64,000 nt of DNA from positions 124,001 through 188,000 of the forward strand of contig JAAYFY010000037.1 in assembly GCA_012728015.1 (NCBI GenBank), read 5' to 3'. The position numbers and the translations under genes are program-made. Under the pieces are notes generated by a model. That model saw nothing but the letters and a program-made list of their open reading frames with translations, was not told where the DNA came from and did no database searches. Shown here piece by piece: positions 35,520 to 43,715 of the stretch (positions within the stretch are counted from its first letter, which is position 1; every line of letters starts with the position of its first letter). Source of the stretch: Clostridiaceae bacterium (GTDB lineage: Bacteria > Bacillota > Clostridia > DSM-8532).

Positions 35520-35680
35520 TCATATCAACTCCAGATTATTATCGGAATGGTACGTTCTCTATTACATTATACCAAAATGACGGTTAAAAGTCTTTACAAA
35601 TAGAATACAGATTTCTTTTCCGGCAGGGCGAAACAGTGCCTGCTACCTGCATGCAGTGCTGTTTGGAAGCCTTTTCTCCT
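35520..35680. other. Intergenic stretch, nothing recognised
   Basis: AT-rich upstream region of the minus-strand usp gene. I see no ORF with a Shine-Dalgarno, no RNA motif and no repeat. Confidence 0.4.
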
Positions 35681-35710
35681 TTGACATCCCGGAAGACCGA
35701 CGGGTATAAT
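35681..35710 (+). promoter_or_regulatory. Promoter of the HAD/threonine aldolase operon
   Basis: TTGACA (35681-35686), 18-nt spacer, TATAAT (35705-35710). A leader of about 100 nt with no visible motif follows. Confidence 0.78.
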
Positions 35711-35819
35711 ATCCTTCATGGGAATCATGGCGCCACCGCGGATTTACCCTGCATAAGCCCATGAATTCCTGCCGGATTGAATCAACAGTAATGGATTAAT
35801 TCCAGAAACGGAGAAACCC

Positions 35820-36476
35820 ATGAAGTACCAACATATCATCTGGGACTGGAACGGCACCCTGCTGAATGATGCGATCGCCACCGTAAAGGCGGTGAACAGC
35901 ATGCTGCAAAACCGGAACCTTGGATCAATTACCCCGGAAGAGTATCGGGAGCGTATTACCTACCCTGTCATCCAGCTCTATTATGAGGCGGGTTTTGACC
36001 TTATTAATGAGAACTATGAGGATATGTGCGAGGAGTACGCCAGGTATTACCAGGAGAATGCCCCGGACATATCGCTGCATGAAGATGCCCAGGCAATTCT
36101 TGCCTGGTTCAGGGATAAGGGCATTCGCCAGCATATCGTTTCGGCGTCGGAATATGGAATCCTTGTTGAACAGATCGCCGGGTACGGGATCATGGACTAT
36201 TTTGACACCGTTTACGGGCAGAGGGACAAAAGGGGCGACAGCAAGGAGCACCTGGCAAGAAGCCTTATGGCCGAACTGAAGGCTGATCCGGCAAAGGTGC
36301 TGTTCATAGGTGATACTCTACATGATTTTGAGATAGCAAACAATATCGGGGCTCAATGCTTTCTGGTTTCCAACGGGCATTGCAGTACGGGAAGGCTGCA
36401 AAGGACCGGTGCGCCGGTGTACCCAAGCCTGAAAGCCATCTTAAATGATTTGAAGCCGGAGAGAACAGGTTTATGA
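35820..36476 (+). CDS. HAD-superfamily phosphatase
   Basis: 218 residues. Motif I is DWNGT (Asp9, with Asn in the place of the second Asp), followed by a helical cap domain, motif II VSASE and motif III/IV VLFIGDTLHDFEIA. It resembles phosphoglycolate-phosphatase-like HAD enzymes. The second motif I Asp normally acts as acid/base, so the Asn is notable, though DWNGT is also seen in a subgroup of this family. The stop overlaps the next ATG (ATGA). Confidence 0.85.
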   Translation: MKYQHIIWDWNGTLLNDAIATVKAVNSMLQNRNLGSITPEEYRERITYPVIQLYYEAGFDLINENYEDMCEEYARYYQENAPDISLHEDAQAILAWFRDKGIRQHIVSASEYGILVEQIAGYGIMDYFDTVYGQRDKRGDSKEHLARSLMAELKADPAKVLFIGDTLHDFEIANNIGAQCFLVSNGHCSTGRLQRTGAPVYPSLKAILNDLKPERTGL

Positions 36477-37492
36477 AAAACATCGATTTGAGAAGCGATA
36501 CCGTTACCTGGCCGACTGAAGAAATGCGTCAGGCCATGGCCAGGGCTGAGGTGGGCGATGATGGGTACGGGGATGACCCAACCGTAAACCGGCTGGAGAA
36601 AATGGCTGCCGAAAGGCTGGGAAAAGAGGCCGCCCTGTTCCTTCCCAGCGGGACCATGGGAAACCAGTTGGCCATCTTCACCCATATCAATAGGGGCGAG
36701 GAGGTTATAACCGCTGAGGACAACCATATTGTCCAGCATGAAGCAGGAGCTGCAGCCATCATAGCAGGAGCGCATCTTCGCTGCCTCAGGGCCGTGAAAG
36801 GCCGGGTGGACCCTGGTGATCTTGAAAGGACCATAAGAAGGCCACACGAGGTTCCAAAAACAGGACTGATATGCCTCGAAAACGCCCACTCCACAGGTGT
36901 GGTACATGATCTGGACTATATGGGAAAGGTGAGGGAGATAGCCGACAGATACAGGATTCCCGTACACCTTGACGGGGCGCGGATCTTCAACGCGGCGGCA
37001 TATTTGAAGGTGGATTCGGCAAAGATTGCGGAATACGCAGATTCAGTCATGTTCTGCCTTTCCAAGGGACTCTGCGCTCCTGTGGGCTCAATCCTGGCAG
37101 GCAACGCGGATTTTATAAAACGGGCAAGGGTAAAGAGAAAGACAATGGGTGGAAGCATGCGCCAGGCAGGTATCCTGGCCGCCGCCGGAATTATCGCCCT
37201 GGAGAAGATGACGCCCAGGCTGCATGAGGACCATGAAAGAGCCCTGCAACTGGCAACCCTGCTCGGTCAGATCCCGGGCGTAAGAGTGACGATGGAGGAT
37301 GTCCATATCAACATGGTTTTCATCCAGTTCCAACGTCCCGTAAATACCGATGAACTGATGGCTAAGCTCGGGTCCGAAGGCATTCTTGCCAATCCACCCG
37401 AGGACGGGGTTATGCGCCTGGTAACCCACTACTACATCGATCGGGAGATGGTAAAAAAGGCGGCGGACGCATTCAGAAGGATATTGGCATAA
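36473..37492 (+). CDS. ltaE: Low-specificity L-threonine aldolase
   Basis: 339 residues. PLP-dependent fold-type I enzyme: DLRSDTVTWPTEEMRQAM and GDDGYGDDPTVNRLE at the N-terminus, HLDGARIFNAA, and the PLP lysine in FCLSKGLCAPVGS. It cleaves threonine or allo-threonine to glycine and acetaldehyde. Co-translated with the HAD phosphatase. The stop codon is followed directly by an antitoxin fragment in another frame. Confidence 0.93.
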   Translation: MKNIDLRSDTVTWPTEEMRQAMARAEVGDDGYGDDPTVNRLEKMAAERLGKEAALFLPSGTMGNQLAIFTHINRGEEVITAEDNHIVQHEAGAAAIIAGAHLRCLRAVKGRVDPGDLERTIRRPHEVPKTGLICLENAHSTGVVHDLDYMGKVREIADRYRIPVHLDGARIFNAAAYLKVDSAKIAEYADSVMFCLSKGLCAPVGSILAGNADFIKRARVKRKTMGGSMRQAGILAAAGIIALEKMTPRLHEDHERALQLATLLGQIPGVRVTMEDVHINMVFIQFQRPVNTDELMAKLGSEGILANPPEDGVMRLVTHYYIDREMVKKAADAFRRILA

Positions 37493-37505
37493 CAACAAAC
37501 CTGAA

Positions 37506-37664
37506 ATGGTTTTGTGTTCATTGGACTACTTTAGCGAACTTATGAAACTGGAAGAATACCTTGAGTATTATGAAATCTGCAGAGAAGTGGAAAAGGCTCG
37601 AAAAGAGCCAGTTGAGGACCGTATTCCAGCGGATTTGCTGTTTGATGAGCTTGGAATAAAGTAA
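37506..37664 (+). pseudogene. C-terminal fragment of a Phd/YefM-like antitoxin
   Basis: The frame reads NNKPEMVLCSLDYFSELMKL and then a charged helix ending in ADLLFDELGIK. NNKPxxVL(x)SxxxYxxL is the typical centre of Phd/YefM antitoxins, which normally have about 35 more N-terminal residues that bind DNA. Those are missing because the frame runs straight into the 3' end of ltaE. The ATG at 37506 has no Shine-Dalgarno. No toxin gene follows. I read this as a remnant of a toxin-antitoxin locus. Confidence 0.55.
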
Positions 37665-37920
37665 TATATATATCTCATGTTTTTTTCTAAGAATGCAGCT
37701 TAAGGGCTGCATTTTTCTTGTTTGTACGGGGTATGACATACGACCTTCACAGTAAAAAGTGGTTACTGAAACTGGCATTATCAACCGCTGTCTGAACTCT
37801 CCGCCGGATGGTTATTCATGAAATGCAGCTCTAATGGTTTTTCTAAGAAAAACATATACATGTAATCAATCTGTGGTATAATTAAAAAGAACATATGTTT
37901 GGCTGTCTGGAGGCAGGATA
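37665..37920. other. Intergenic stretch with terminator and promoter-like sequence
   Basis: Holds a terminator (AATGCAGC 37692-37699 with GCTGCATT 37706-37713, then TTTT) and a TATAAT at 37877-37882 about 40 nt before the radical SAM gene, without a clear -35 box. TCTAAGAA and ATGCAGCT each occur twice. No gene is visible. Confidence 0.5.
37692..37716 (+). terminator. Intrinsic terminator after the antitoxin fragment
   Basis: AATGCAGC pairs with GCTGCATT around a 6-nt loop, followed by TTTTCTT. Confidence 0.75.
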
Positions 37921-39162
37921 ATGAAACTGCTGGACAAGCTGCAGATACTGGCCGATTCGGCAAAATACGATGTTTCGTGCTCCTCCAGCGGAAGCAGCAG
38001 GAGCAACCGCCCGGGAGGTGTTGGCAACGCGTCCCTTCCCGGGATTTGCCATAGCTGGGCCGACGACGGCCGCTGTATCTCCCTGCTCAAGGTCCTTTTC
38101 ACCAATGTGTGCATCTACGATTGCAAATATTGTGTCAACCGCAGTTCCAACGATATAAGGCGCGCAAGCTTCACGCCCGACGAGCTCTGCGAGCTGATCA
38201 TCCAGTTCTACAGGCGCAACTATATAGAGGGTCTTTTCTTAAGCTCTGCGGTCATCAGAAATCCGGATTATACCATGGAGCTTATGATAAAGGCATTGAG
38301 AAAGCTGCGCCATGAATACCGTTTCAACAGCTACATCCACATAAAATCCATACCCGGCGCAGACATGAGGCTGGTCCATGAGGCAGGGCTCCTTGCCGAC
38401 AGGATGAGCATAAATATTGAGCTGCCGTCGGTGTCGGGCCTTAAGCTTCTGGCTCCCCAGAAAGATCCGGGTTCCATCCTTGAGCCCATGGGCTATGTCA
38501 GGGAGCGGATCATGGAATCCAGGGAACTTGTACTTTATAAAAAGCCGCAGTCATTCGTTCCTGCCGGCCAGTCAACCCAGCTTATTATCGGGGCAACTCC
38601 CGACAGCGACCTGAAAATCCTGACCCTCACCGAGCGCCTGTACCGGAATTACCAGCTAAAGAGGGTCTATTATTCGGCCTATGTTCCGGTAAACAGCGAC
38701 GAGAACCTTCCATCCATATATACCAGCCCGCCCCTTCTGAGAGAACATCGCATCTATCAGGCAGACTGGCTTTTGCGTTTCTATGGCTTTAGAGCCGGTG
38801 AACTTCTGGATGAGAATCATCCAAACTTTGATATCCACCTGGATCCCAAATGCGACTGGGCTTTAAGGCATCTCGACCAGTTTCCCGTTGAGATTAACAA
38901 GGCCCCGCTGGAAATGCTGCTCAGGGTTCCGGGGATCGGCTACAGGATGGCCGCGAAAATCATCAGGGCGAGAAGGATAGGCCCTTTGGGTTTTGAAGAC
39001 CTCAAGCGCATGAGGGTTGTACTGAAACGCGCCCGTTATTTTATAACCTGCAGTGGCAGGTATTACGGCGGAATTGATCCGGACTCAGGGCTGCTCTACC
39101 AGTTGCTTTCCAACAAGGCAGACAACAAGGTGATGGCAGGGCAGATTTCCATGTTTGGATGA
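37921..39162 (+). CDS. Putative DNA modification/repair radical SAM protein (TIGR03916-like)
   Basis: 413 residues. The radical SAM motif is CIYDCKYC (Cys 64, 68, 71). A characteristic Ser/Gly-rich CSSSGSS stretch and GICHSWADDGRC precede it (extra Cys 20, 43, 52). At the C-terminus a helix-hairpin-helix (PGIGYRMAAKIIRARRIG, about 339-356) implies nucleic-acid binding. The family is linked in many genomes to a DUF4130 protein, here the next gene, and to uracil-DNA-glycosylase-like proteins. The reaction is unknown to me. ATG 37921 follows TGGAGG. Confidence 0.9.
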   Translation: MKLLDKLQILADSAKYDVSCSSSGSSRSNRPGGVGNASLPGICHSWADDGRCISLLKVLFTNVCIYDCKYCVNRSSNDIRRASFTPDELCELIIQFYRRNYIEGLFLSSAVIRNPDYTMELMIKALRKLRHEYRFNSYIHIKSIPGADMRLVHEAGLLADRMSINIELPSVSGLKLLAPQKDPGSILEPMGYVRERIMESRELVLYKKPQSFVPAGQSTQLIIGATPDSDLKILTLTERLYRNYQLKRVYYSAYVPVNSDENLPSIYTSPPLLREHRIYQADWLLRFYGFRAGELLDENHPNFDIHLDPKCDWALRHLDQFPVEINKAPLEMLLRVPGIGYRMAAKIIRARRIGPLGFEDLKRMRVVLKRARYFITCSGRYYGGIDPDSGLLYQLLSNKADNKVMAGQISMFG

Positions 39163-39199
39163 CAAGATAGAATATGTATTACGGCAGAGGGATGATCAT

Positions 39200-39931
39200 A
39201 TGATATATGTTACCGACGGAAGCTTTGAAGGTATTCTTGCAGCTGTATTCGAGGCCTTCAGGAACAGGGAGGATCCCGAGGAAATAACACTGGGCGGAGA
39301 TTTTCAGCTTTCCATTGCCGCCGGGATAAGGGAAATTCCCACCGACACCGGGAAGTCAGACAGGGTCTGGCGCGGCGTGCAGAACAGAATCTCGGAGAAA
39401 TCCCTTGAGGATTTATATCTGGCATATTTAAGTGAACATCCCCGGGTTGGGCTGTACATCTACCGCTATATCAAGCTTGGCCTTAAACTCGGCCATAAAG
39501 TCGAGGAGTACCTGCAACACCCGGATGTTCAGGCAATTTACGATCTTAGCCGCAGGGTGTCAAAGGAAGTCCACCTGTTCCTTGGCATCCTGAGGTTCAA
39601 GAAGCTGAAGAATGGCGTTTTCTATGCCTGTTATGAGCCCGATAACAATATTACCCAACTGATCACCGAGCATTTTGCCAGTCGCCTTTCAGACCAGGCC
39701 TGGATCATCCACGACAGGAAAAGGGATGTATTTGCCCTCCACAACGGGGAGGAGGTTGTCTTCACAACAGGTCTTTCAGGCATTGTCCATGAAGATTGCG
39801 AAGAGGAGTACGAAGAGCTCTGGAGAAGGTACTTTACCACCATCGCCATAGAAAGCCGTAAAAACCTTAAGCTTCAGAGGTCCTTCATGCCCCGCCGGTA
39901 CTGGAAGCACCTGACAGAAAAGCAGTTGTAG
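39200..39931 (+). CDS. TIGR03915/DUF4130 putative DNA repair protein
   Basis: 243 residues. MIYVTDGSFEGILAAVFEAF at the N-terminus and RYWKHLTEKQL at the C-terminus are typical of DUF4130. The central segment EKSLEDLYLAYLSEHPRVGL is also conserved. In other bacteria this domain is fused to a uracil-DNA-glycosylase domain and paired with the preceding radical SAM protein; here it stands alone without the UDG part. The ATG at 39200 has GAGGG 8 nt upstream; a TTG at 39155 would overlap the upstream gene. It probably works with the radical SAM enzyme on damaged or modified DNA. Confidence 0.87.
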   Translation: MIYVTDGSFEGILAAVFEAFRNREDPEEITLGGDFQLSIAAGIREIPTDTGKSDRVWRGVQNRISEKSLEDLYLAYLSEHPRVGLYIYRYIKLGLKLGHKVEEYLQHPDVQAIYDLSRRVSKEVHLFLGILRFKKLKNGVFYACYEPDNNITQLITEHFASRLSDQAWIIHDRKRDVFALHNGEEVVFTTGLSGIVHEDCEEEYEELWRRYFTTIAIESRKNLKLQRSFMPRRYWKHLTEKQL

Positions 39932-40061
39932 GTTTTATGTGTCGATGTTAATCGGGTAAGGGATCGACTTAATAGCATCCGACGCAGGGGGCTGCAGGCC
40001 AAAACGGCTCCAAAAATGCATTTAATGGTGATTATGTCGGTTTTTTAGCAGTATTAACATG
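39932..40061. other. Intergenic stretch before the ncRNA promoter
   Basis: About 130 bases with no ORF, RNA motif or clear terminator that I can recognise. A TTTTTT run at 40041-40046 follows only weak dyad symmetry. Confidence 0.4.
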
Positions 40062-40090
40062 TTGAGAGGCCTTTTTGGTTATGATATAAT
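40062..40090 (+). promoter_or_regulatory. Promoter of the 40.1-kb ncRNA
   Basis: TTGAGA (40062-40067), 17-nt spacer, TATAAT (40085-40090) with an extended TGA just before the -10 box. The start is expected near 40097. Confidence 0.85.
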
Positions 40091-40096
40091 ATGCGT

Positions 40097-40332
40097 AGAA
40101 TCCTGAGGTGTACGTGATACCTGTAAAATTGAACCTGCTATAATTGACACGGGAGCTGGAAGTTTAGCCACGTAGTACGGGCCGCAAGCTAATTCCGTCA
40201 CGAAAGTGACGGCGGCGGAAGTACCAAATGGTTAACAGGCGCCCACCTGGTTGAGTACCAGGTGTCAATATACAGGAAACGGCACCTTGGGAGTTATTTG
40301 TTTTAGGCTGTTCCTTGCGAACAGCCTTTTTT
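40097..40332 (+). ncRNA. Structured non-coding RNA candidate, about 235 nt, family unassigned
   Basis: The transcript has its own promoter and terminator and no plausible ORF. Predicted helices: AGGT/ACCT near the 5' end (40106-40121); a long-range pairing ATTGACAC (40143-40150) with GTGTCAAT (40262-40269); a perfect hairpin CCGTCAC-GAAA-GTGACGG (40195-40212); and CACCTGGT (40244-40251) with ACCAGGTG (40257-40264). GTAC/GTAC flanks and GCCGC/GCGGC around the GAAA hairpin suggest a multi-branched fold. It is not a tRNA, tmRNA, SRP RNA, RNase P RNA or T-box. The raiA motif RNA of Clostridia is a possible family, 6S RNA a less likely one; neither can be confirmed by eye. Confidence 0.7.
40305..40332 (+). 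terminator. Intrinsic terminator of the ncRNA
   Basis: AGGCTGTT (40305-40312) pairs with AACAGCCT (40320-40327), followed by TTTTTT. Confidence 0.92.
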
Positions 40333-40357
40333 ATTGTTGGTGAGAGGTTGGAGGTGA

Positions 40358-40384
40358 GATTGCCACGCTTCGCTTGCAATGACA
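40358..40384 (-). repeat. Inverted copy of the TGTCATTGC-type repeat
   Basis: On the minus strand TGTCATTGCAAGCGAAGCG is followed by TGGCAATC, close to the copies at 12.8-13.1 kb. It lies between the ncRNA terminator and a convergent gene. Confidence 0.65.
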
Positions 40385-40419
40385 GCCTGGGTATTGCTTT
40401 GCGATGGGTTTTGACGAGA

Positions 40420-41406
40420 TCAGCGAATGGACCTGATCATGCTGTCGATATGGGTGGCAATGCTCTTTGGATCTTCCATATGGATGGGCTCAGCGCCGTC
40501 CTGCAGTTCCACCATCCGGACCCCGGGGGCCAGATAGAGGTTGTCCATGGACAGAGCCCGGTAGATGCGCGCGGCTTGCCGCGCCGTATAGTCGGAATTG
40601 CCGTTTCTCACCCAGTGCCGGGTAATTGCTTCCTCACTGGAAAACAGTATGGTGAGCGGTACGTTGGGGAAACCGCCGGATTCCCGAATTTCCGCCAGGC
40701 TTTTCTCCATCATCGAGTGTTCAACAGTCGAAGCGGCATACACCGCCGGAGAATTATGGAATTCCGCAATGAGCTTTCCATATTTATATTGTCCCAGCTG
40801 GCGTTTATAGGGCGAAAGAGACCGGAAAAGGCCGGTTTTTGCAAGGGTCATACGCCTCTTAGCGGTTTTTTCAGGGAATTTAAAATCTTTCAATTCGGTA
40901 AGGGAAGCGATCCAATGCTTGTAATCCACCGGAACGGGGTTGAACAGAACAACGCCGGCAACCAGGTGGGGTCTGGTGCAGGTATAGTGGTGGGCGTATA
41001 CCGAAGCACAGCCGTCAGCGACAAGTATGATGGGCTTTTTAATGCGTTCAAACTTGATTATGGTATCAATGATCCCGGAAATATCAGAGGCGGATCCGGA
41101 GGCCTGGGATCCTGAACTCCAGCCGTAGCCGGGTCTTTCAAAAGTGATAACCCGGGCATTCTGTATCTCGTTCTGGACCAGCCACCACTCCATGGATGAG
41201 CTTCCGCAGTTATGGAGTATGATTACCGCAGGATCTCCGCCTTTGCCTTTTGCCCGGTAGAAAAGCTTCATTCCGCTGCTGTCCAGGAATTTTCCTTCAT
41301 CGGAGGGCTGTTTGTGCCACCTTTTATTGATCACCCTGCTGATGACCATATAGGCGGCCAGGACAATCAGAATTCCGCCGGAACAAATCAAAACAACCAG
41401 TCCCAT
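40420..41406 (-). CDS. Membrane-anchored alpha/beta-hydrolase-fold protein lacking the nucleophile
   Basis: 328 residues. An N-terminal transmembrane segment (GLVVLICSGGILIVLAAYMV) precedes an alpha/beta-hydrolase domain: VIILHNCGSSSMEWW for the oxyanion strand, FERPGYGWSSG, and LVADGCASVYAHH at the nucleophile elbow. Aligned to the usual LVGHSMGG, the catalytic Ser position is Gly132, with Cys133 next to it. The HG dipeptide is also changed to HN. It may be a non-catalytic or unusual hydrolase. ATG 41406 follows AGAGGAG; monocistronic. Confidence 0.8.
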   Translation of the reverse strand: MGLVVLICSGGILIVLAAYMVISRVINKRWHKQPSDEGKFLDSSGMKLFYRAKGKGGDPAVIILHNCGSSSMEWWLVQNEIQNARVITFERPGYGWSSGSQASGSASDISGIIDTIIKFERIKKPIILVADGCASVYAHHYTCTRPHLVAGVVLFNPVPVDYKHWIASLTELKDFKFPEKTAKRRMTLAKTGLFRSLSPYKRQLGQYKYGKLIAEFHNSPAVYAASTVEHSMMEKSLAEIRESGGFPNVPLTILFSSEEAITRHWVRNGNSDYTARQAARIYRALSMDNLYLAPGVRMVELQDGAEPIHMEDPKSIATHIDSMIRSIR

Positions 41407-41520
41407 AAACGCTGCTCCTCTGTCAGAAATACAATTTTTCTTCTTCCTTATTATGCTAACATACTGATCTGGTGTCATCAAGCACAGTGTCGAAAAATGA
41501 CAGCAAAGAGACTATGTTGT

Positions 41521-42639
41521 CTAAGGGCGGAGTATCTCGCGGAGCGTGTTTTCGAGGAACTCAACGCGCCCTTCAAGTTCTTTGATGCGGCTCTGGAGCA
41601 GATCCTTCTCATCAACGGGTTTCTCGAATCTGCCGCCGGCATAGGTCCTCCAGTCGAAAGGGAAACGCAGGCCGCTGCCGAAAATTATTGGCAGGTATGC
41701 GCAGGCAAAATTGATATCGTCCTTGCAATTGGAAATATACCTGCACCTTATGGGAGGGTTGGCCGCAGTCAGGTCAAACCGCGTTTCGGCAACCACCGCA
41801 GACGCATCAATATTCACCCGTGCCAGCAGCATATGGTTTTTGCAGGTCCTTACCACAGATGGGTAGTTATCCACCATAATCAGGCAGTCAAATCCCCTGG
41901 GTGAAGAAGGGCTGAAGATTTCCAGCCCCATTGAATACCTGTTGGCATTCGGATCAAACCTGTACAGGTAAGTGCTTTCATTGTCCTCCTCGCCGGACAA
42001 AAGCACGTAGACGAACCTTCCTTTTCCTGTTACGGCCTGCAGCCTTTTTGAAACTTTATGGGGAAACGGGGTGCTGGTCGGCTTCATGGTCTTTCCTTCC
42101 GAGGTGATGCGCCGGTGGACGAGGAGGCTTACATCCTGTATTTCGGTAAGGAAGAAGAGATGGGTTGAAGAGCCATCTGAACATACCGCATAGTCCTTGC
42201 AGCCCCTTGCTATGATCCCTTCCACCTCGGGCATGGTAAAACTTCCGTTCTCTATCCGCTGACAGGTAAGAAGCTGCTTGCGGTTATGGCTGACGATATA
42301 AAAAACATTTACGGCATTCTTTGATTCCGTGAGTGTAACCCCGTATGGCGCGCTGCCTGCAATTCGGCTTTCCAGGAGGACAATGGGCTCTTTCCGTTCC
42401 TCGCAGGCCCGTATGAAGAGCAGCCTTCCGGCATAGTCAACAAAGGATGCCCGTATGGTGTCGTCCGTGCTCATGGATATGGAAAAATCGGGGGCAGCGT
42501 TTTCTGAGAGCAAAAATGGCGGTCCCCAGTGGTTGTCGCTTTCCAACATGCTCATGAAAAGACCGTTCTTATACCATATGCAGTATGTAACACCCATACT
42601 GTTTTTTGCGACATGGCGCAGACTATCAATACACGGCAC
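41521..42639 (-). CDS. Unrecognised protein with beta-propeller-like repeats and C-terminal coiled coil
   Basis: About 372 residues; I do not recognise the family. Repeated short beta-strand patterns separated by turns (for example FSISMSTDDTIRASFVDYAG and HLFFLTEIQDVSLLVHRRI) suggest a propeller-like fold with no signal peptide. The last 35 residues (LLQSRIKELEGRVEFLENTL) form a heptad coiled coil, so it may oligomerise. I favour GTG 42639 because GAGGGG lies 9 nt before it; TTG 42648 directly abuts the site. It is divergent from the Cys-rich protein gene at 42800. Confidence 0.6.
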   Translation of the reverse strand: MPCIDSLRHVAKNSMGVTYCIWYKNGLFMSMLESDNHWGPPFLLSENAAPDFSISMSTDDTIRASFVDYAGRLLFIRACEERKEPIVLLESRIAGSAPYGVTLTESKNAVNVFYIVSHNRKQLLTCQRIENGSFTMPEVEGIIARGCKDYAVCSDGSSTHLFFLTEIQDVSLLVHRRITSEGKTMKPTSTPFPHKVSKRLQAVTGKGRFVYVLLSGEEDNESTYLYRFDPNANRYSMGLEIFSPSSPRGFDCLIMVDNYPSVVRTCKNHMLLARVNIDASAVVAETRFDLTAANPPIRCRYISNCKDDINFACAYLPIIFGSGLRFPFDWRTYAGGRFEKPVDEKDLLQSRIKELEGRVEFLENTLREILRP

Positions 42640-42799
42640 ATTGGACAACCCCTCAAGGATTTATTAGGCTGGTTTCCTCATATACTTATATGAATATTTA
42701 TTTATGTCCCCGGCTGAATATACCCTGCTGTAACCAAAACAACCCAAAGGCATATTATGTCAGTGTGAAGGCTAATATTTCGAATGGAGGACCGATGCA

Positions 42800-43663
42800 A
42801 TGAGTTGCAAAGATCAAATCGTTCCCGGACTTATCTGCGGCGAAGACATATGCAAGCTCCGTGAAGCCGTTTGCGTCCAAGTGGAAAAGGTATATGACAA
42901 TTGCCGCGAGAAAGACTGTATTGAGGATGCGGTTGTAGATTTTAACGAAAATGTCCAGGACCTCATCAATAATGCGGTAAAGGTAAAAACAAAGGATGCG
43001 GAGGTAGTGGCTGTATTTGCTGACCTGGAGCCCGTGCCGTTCAAAAGGGGATTCTTCACGGTGAATGTACGTTATCAGATCAAGGTAATGGTGGAATTCT
43101 GTTACAAGGATATGAACGGCAACCTGGTTTCCTCGTGCCCCAAGGTAGGGTTTGTAGGGTTTGAAAAAACGGTTATCCTCTTTGGCTCCGAGGGTAAGGT
43201 CAAGATCTTCAAGAGCATGGAACCCGCGCCCAATACGCCCCTTTATGGTGATTCCTGCAATGAGGCCTGCGGCGGCTCACTTGTGGAGCAGGATAACCTG
43301 CCCAATGTCAAGGTTGAGGTCGCGGAACCCCTGGTTTTGAACACGAGGGTCAAGAGGGTACATCATCACCGTCACCGCGTCTGCGATGAGGAAGACAATA
43401 ATGCCGAAAGCATTATTGTCCCGCAGAGAAGGGTTGTTGTCACGCTAGGCTTATTCTCCATAATCAAGCTTGTACGCCTGGTGCAGCTCCTTATCCCGGC
43501 GTTCAATTTCTGCTATCCTAACAAGGAATGCATAGCTTCCACCAACGAGGAGCCCTGCGAGATTTTTGACACCATTGAATTCCCTCTTGATCAGTTCTTC
43601 CCGCCGCAGAAGTTCGATTTTCCGGCAGAAGATGAATTGTGCGAAGATGTCAAGAAACGGTAA
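42800..43663 (+). CDS. Cys-rich protein of unknown function, possibly spore-coat-like
   Basis: 287 residues with about 16 cysteines, many spaced in the first 40 residues (MSCKDQIVPGLICGEDICKL, then VCVQVEKVYDNC and REKDC). A beta-rich middle (FFTVNVRYQIKVMVEFCY) is followed by a His-rich RVHHHRHRVC stretch, a hydrophobic segment (RRVVVTLGLFSIIKLVRLVQ) and an acidic tail. I recall similar proteins only as uncharacterised clostridial proteins; cysteine and VYDxC patterns recall spore coat or exosporium proteins, but that is a guess. Start ATG 42800 follows GGAGG. Monocistronic, with a terminator after it. Confidence 0.6.
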   Translation: MSCKDQIVPGLICGEDICKLREAVCVQVEKVYDNCREKDCIEDAVVDFNENVQDLINNAVKVKTKDAEVVAVFADLEPVPFKRGFFTVNVRYQIKVMVEFCYKDMNGNLVSSCPKVGFVGFEKTVILFGSEGKVKIFKSMEPAPNTPLYGDSCNEACGGSLVEQDNLPNVKVEVAEPLVLNTRVKRVHHHRHRVCDEEDNNAESIIVPQRRVVVTLGLFSIIKLVRLVQLLIPAFNFCYPNKECIASTNEEPCEIFDTIEFPLDQFFPPQKFDFPAEDELCEDVKKR

Positions 43664-43715
43664 GGGGGACTGAAAACGTCCTCCTTTTTGTCACAAAAGA
43701 GGCAAGGCTCCCGTG

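Noticed and set aside
40097-40332. 6S RNA, tmRNA or SRP RNA
   Set aside because: The region has stable local hairpins and branching rather than the long 6S rod, and lacks the tmRNA and SRP sequence signatures. 6S is not fully excluded without a covariance search.
40315-41115. Plus-strand frame of 266 residues across the ncRNA terminator and the hydrolase gene
   Set aside because: It starts inside a terminator and repeat and is antisense to the hydrolase, which has clear family motifs.
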